A stretch of DNA of 15,852 nucleotides from Fimenecus sp051881455. Its GTDB lineage: Bacteria > Bacillota > Clostridia > Oscillospirales > Acutalibacteraceae. The position numbers and the translations under genes were made by a program. The stretch covers positions 1 to 15,852 of the forward strand of contig JBJEPX010000014.1 of the NCBI GenBank assembly GCA_051881455.1. The letters run 5' to 3'. Under the pieces are notes generated by a model. The model was not told where the DNA came from. It searched no databases and worked only from the letters and a program-made list of their open reading frames with translations. Each line of letters opens with the position of its first letter. Position 1 is the stretch's first letter. Below are positions 13,645 through 15,852 of this stretch, in pieces.

Positions 13645-14334
13645 TCATGACACAGAACCGTCCGCTGTCTTTTCGTCAAACTTTATACGACTTTTCCCAG
13701 AACATGGAATAAATTGATTTTGCAGGTATAATCGATATGCATCTATACCTATGTATCCAAATTTATCATTTGAAAGCTTCCAATTCTTTTTTATAAATCG
13801 TTGCATGGAAGAGTAAAACTTTTTCAGTTCATCCGATTTTGTTATTTTTATACCATATTCGTCATAATAACTATTAGCAAACCATAAGCGTCCGTGCTCA
13901 TATCCATTTTCAATATAATTAGGATTATCTTTATATACTGGATTTTTAATAATATCATCCAGCAATTTTGAGTATTCCGCTGAATCGTCTATTACGATGA
14001 AACCATTCTTTAAAAATCTTTGGTCAATAGTCGACTTATCTAAAATCTTTGGCGGAGAATTTTTGCAAAAACTAAACTGAATTACCTCTGATTTCTGGAA
14101 GTCTAATAAACCGCTATCAGAAAAATATGAGATGTTAAATCCATTTTTTGTAAAGTAGTAATTATCTGAATGACATATTTTCCTCTCATAGCCATATTCT
14201 ATTTTCGAATATAATTCTCCTGGCGTTATTTCTTCACCATATTTATCCAATATGATAATATCATACGATAAGGTTTTATCTAATAAATAAGCAAAGTCGT
14301 TTGGAGTAATGAAAAAACAAATTTGTGAACCCAT
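13645..14334 (-). CDS. Unrecognised protein, putative immunity protein of the orphan Rhs toxin tip
   Basis: I do not recognise a family. The 229 residues are soluble, acidic to neutral, rich in Asp, Tyr, Lys, Phe and Asn, with no signal peptide or membrane span, as many polymorphic-toxin immunity proteins are. Visible stretches include SYDIIILDKYGEEITPGELY, a central GRLWFANSYYDEYGIKI, and KFGYIGIDAYRLYLQNQF. GAGGT lies 6 nt before the ATG, and the stop of the upstream toxin-tip fragment (14347-14345) overlaps that ribosome site by one base, the standard toxin-then-immunity layout. The last residues, about TADGSVS, and the stop are encoded by a copy of the REP-like repeat (13654-13671), so the original C-terminus may have been replaced. 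Base composition is visibly more A+T-rich than the core genes to the left, which fits horizontal transfer. Confidence 0.6.
   Translation of the reverse strand: MGSQICFFITPNDFAYLLDKTLSYDIIILDKYGEEITPGELYSKIEYGYERKICHSDNYYFTKNGFNISYFSDSGLLDFQKSEVIQFSFCKNSPPKILDKSTIDQRFLKNGFIVIDDSAEYSKLLDDIIKNPVYKDNPNYIENGYEHGRLWFANSYYDEYGIKITKSDELKKFYSSMQRFIKKNWKLSNDKFGYIGIDAYRLYLQNQFIPCSGKSRIKFDEKTADGSVS
13654..13671. repeat. REP-like repeat copy (variant), left end of the orphan cassette
   Basis: AGAACCGTCCGCTGTCTT matches the right-hand copy at 14543-14560, read as reverse complement, at 16 of 18 positions. It encodes the last codons of the immunity-like gene. Confidence 0.85.
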
Positions 14335-14344
14335 TTGCCTACCT

Positions 14345-14542
14345 CTAATTATATGGAAAAAATTCTATTTTCCCGCCAGCACTTTGAATATCTGCAATTG
14401 CATATCGTTCTCTCGCACAAGGTATTCCAGAATTTAGTTGTCTTCCAACATTTCCATACCACACTTCACCAGTAGTATTGTTAGTTACCGAAAAATCAGC
14501 GTATCGATATGGTTTCATTCCACTAGGAGTATTAATCCGCGT
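14345..14542 (-). pseudogene. Orphan Rhs toxin C-terminal tip, 5' truncated
   Basis: The - strand holds an open frame with no proper start that ends with TAG at 14347-14345. From an internal ATG at 14518 it encodes 57 residues beginning MKPYRYADFSVTNN, passing WYGNVGRQLNSGIP and ending CARERYAIADIQSAGGKIEF then FPYN. The RE-x-x-A-I-x-D pattern and short aromatic end resemble the last part of polymorphic-toxin nuclease-like tips, but I cannot name the family. Upstream the frame runs into the repeat at 14543-14560 and then a stop at 14584-14582, so the Rhs core that should precede it is missing. No ribosome site precedes the ATG. It is probably silent unless recombined onto an Rhs core; the intact gene just after it would be its immunity gene. 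Confidence 0.6.
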
Positions 14543-14560
14543 AACACAGGGGACGGTTCT
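14543..14560. repeat. REP-like repeat copy, right end of the orphan cassette
   Basis: AACACAGGGGACGGTTCT is the exact reverse complement of the copy at 14591-14608, with 30 nt between them, so the two also form a perfect 18-bp hairpin. Confidence 0.95.
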
Positions 14561-14590
14561 TTGTGCGAATCTATTTTCGTGTCAACACAG

Positions 14591-14656
14591 AGAACCGTCC
14601 CCTGTGTTTTAGAGAACCGTCCCCTGTCTTCCTTCACGCTAACCGTCCCCTGTCTT
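14591..14656. repeat. Cluster of three REP-like repeat copies
   Basis: Copies at 14591-14608 (AGAACCGTCCCCTGTGTT), 14613-14630 (AGAACCGTCCCCTGTCTT) and 14639-14656 (CTAACCGTCCCCTGTCTT) lie in the same direction, with starts 22 and 26 nt apart. The spacers differ, which separates this from a CRISPR array. The third copy holds the stop of the neighbouring gene. Confidence 0.95.
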
Positions 14657-14956
14657 TCTTTCTAGTATTGGATTAAAAATCTTAACAATCTTGGCGTATC
14701 CAACAATTTTCTCGCCTTCTTGAATGCTGATTCTTTTTCCAACCCACAAGCAATGGGGATAATCTTTTGGCGTTAAGAAAGTAATGGTCCCTTTGGTCAC
14801 TCCATTTGGAGCAACTTCATCAACATCGTAATAATGATGCACACCTGTTGCTAAGTATCCATCCATTATCAAATGAGCCGGTCGATATCCATCATATGCT
14901 GGATGATTTCTTACATTATTGAAAGTGAAAATTACTTCTACATCTGGTTGTATCAT
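14639..14956 (-). CDS. Small EF-Tu domain-3-like protein, putative immunity to the Rhs toxin tip
   Basis: The 105 residues resemble the third beta-barrel domain of elongation factor Tu: YDGYRPAHLI like KGYRPQFYF, then TGVHHYYDVDEVAPNG, GTITFLTP, and ISIQEGEKIVGYAKIVKIFN like IREGGRTVGAGVVAKI. There is no GTPase domain, so it is not a translation factor. Small stand-alone proteins of this type exist in many bacteria with no settled role. TGAGGGA (14970-14964) lies 7 nt before the ATG, and the start comes 15 nt after the stop of the Rhs toxin gene, the usual place of the cognate immunity gene. The C-terminal KTGDG and the TAG stop come from a REP-like repeat copy. The immunity role is inferred from position; the fold match is from visible motifs. 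Confidence 0.65.
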   Translation of the reverse strand: MIQPDVEVIFTFNNVRNHPAYDGYRPAHLIMDGYLATGVHHYYDVDEVAPNGVTKGTITFLTPKDYPHCLWVGKRISIQEGEKIVGYAKIVKIFNPILERKTGDG

Positions 14957-14971
14957 ATTTGATTCCCTCAG

Positions 14972-15852
14972 TTAAGGCATAATCTGAATAGTGCCGGATA
15001 CTGCCTGATTAAACGGATCCATCATATCGCTATAAACTGTCATTGTTCCGCTTGTAAAAATAGTAGTATCGACCTCTACACAGCAAAATTGATTAATCAT
15101 AGAATTCGGTACCGAGGCTCTGATAATACTTGTTTGATTAATAAATGGCTGATTACCAAATCTCATTGCTTCAGCATATGAGAAGGCAAACTGCTTTGAT
15201 TCCATTCCACCAACCTGTAAATTAAATTGACCCGTATTCTTAATATCAGCCAATTCAGCATTACTTACAGATCGGAAAATATCGGTAGAACCAGTCACAA
15301 CACTTTTTAATTTTTGATAACCATTTGCGACTTTATCTATTGCTTTAGAAGCAGCAATTCCTAATGCTGTTCCACTTGCTGCAAATTTTGCGCTTGCAGC
15401 ACCTAACACAGCAGCCGTACTTGCAGTAGCAGTGTTAGTTAATAAAACACTTGCTGCTGCCCCAGCACCCAATCCTATTAAACCTCCGGTAGCCGCACCA
15501 ATTCCTATTCCAGCCCAAACATTTTTACCTTTTTTATGGGCAATTACTCCCCCAACGACAGCCCCAACTACCGCACCAATAGCCGCTGTCACAAACATAA
15601 AAGCGTGTCCTGTAGGATCGACACAATTAACAGGATTATTCCCACAATATGCAAACAGATTGTATCCAAGTACACCACTTTGCTGATTTAACTGCGAGTC
15701 CGCATTGATAAACCTACCCGTATTAGCATCGTAATACCTTGAATTCAAATAATACAACCCCGTATCACTATCAAAGTAATATCCACGATACCTAAAAGGA
15801 TTATCCTGACCGAGAGTGTTGGCGAGAGAGCCTGTAATGCTTAAAACATTGC
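14972..15852 (-). CDS. Rhs-family polymorphic toxin, C-terminal part (5' end outside the window)
   Basis: Rhs proteins are large secreted or surface-delivered shells carrying a variable C-terminal toxin used against neighbouring cells. The frame is open to the right window edge, so the listed end is the window limit and not a start. The part near the edge reads LANTLGQDNPFRYRGYYFDS, then GLYYLNSRYYDANTGRFINAD and NLFAYCGNNPVNCVDPTGH, the complete hallmark of the Rhs repeat-associated core. DPTGH (15619 to 15605) marks the core/tip boundary, where many Rhs proteins cleave themselves. Next come about 50 residues of Gly/Ala-rich sequence (AIGAVVGAVVGGVIAHKKGK onward) of glycine-zipper type, perhaps membrane active. 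The last 100 or so residues are the variable tip, with RSVSNAELADIKNTGQF and KQFAFSYAEAMRFG; these recall ADP-ribosyltransferase-like toxin tips, but I hold that with low confidence. A putative immunity gene follows 15 nt later. Confidence 0.88.
   Translation of the reverse strand, partial: NVLSITGSLANTLGQDNPFRYRGYYFDSDTGLYYLNSRYYDANTGRFINADSQLNQQSGVLGYNLFAYCGNNPVNCVDPTGHAFMFVTAAIGAVVGAVVGGVIAHKKGKNVWAGIGIGAATGGLIGLGAGAAASVLLTNTATASTAAVLGAASAKFAASGTALGIAASKAIDKVANGYQKLKSVVTGSTDIFRSVSNAELADIKNTGQFNLQVGGMESKQFAFSYAEAMRFGNQPFINQTSIIRASVPNSMINQFCCVEVDTTIFTSGTMTVYSDMMDPFNQAVSGTIQIMP

Noticed and set aside
14591..14656. CRISPR array
   Set aside because: Only three same-direction copies with spacers of 4 and 8 nt, plus inverted copies nearby and no cas genes; the pattern is REP-like.

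Overview
The window reads as chromosomal DNA of a low-to-moderate GC Gram-positive bacterium of the class Clostridia, probably a gut anaerobe. Reasons: near-consensus sigma-A promoters, strong GGAGG-type ribosome sites, a Bacillus/Clostridium-type (GSI-alpha-like) glutamine synthetase, a glutamate synthase split into three genes, paired FemAB proteins, and a clostridial-style Rhs locus. The species cannot be named from the sequence alone.

Left part (1-5587): nitrogen assimilation. After the 3' end of a FucO-like iron alcohol dehydrogenase comes a near-consensus promoter followed within about 15 bases by a strong intrinsic terminator, then glnA, its terminator, and an operon of three genes: glutamine amidotransferase subunit, FMN/Fe-S synthase subunit, and GXGXG subunit. 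Together these form a GS-GOGAT cycle. No NAD(P)H-oxidising GltD partner is visible.

Middle (5588-13100): a GtrA-like membrane protein and an unrecognised membrane protein on the + strand; a shared bidirectional terminator; two FemAB-type peptidoglycan bridge aminoacyltransferases on the - strand, one with an unusual cysteine-rich helix; a LysR regulator divergent from a YeiH-family membrane transporter; and a CaCA-family Na+/Ca2+-type exchanger with an EF-hand-like loop.

Right end (13100-15852): an accessory region on the - strand. In reading direction (right to left) it holds the C-terminal part of an Rhs protein with its variable toxin tip; a small EF-Tu-domain-3-like protein placed like an immunity gene; a 5'-truncated orphan toxin tip; a second putative immunity gene; a broken Rhs YD-repeat piece; and a 13-codon remnant of a REP-associated tyrosine transposase (RAYT) between perfect 18-bp inverted repeats. 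About ten copies of one repeat (core AGAACCGTCCCCTG) are scattered through this stretch. Two of them, inverted, bracket the orphan toxin-tip/immunity pair as a 0.9 kb cassette, and others supply the last codons of both immunity-like genes. This REP-bracketed toxin/immunity cassette is the strongest candidate for something not routinely described.
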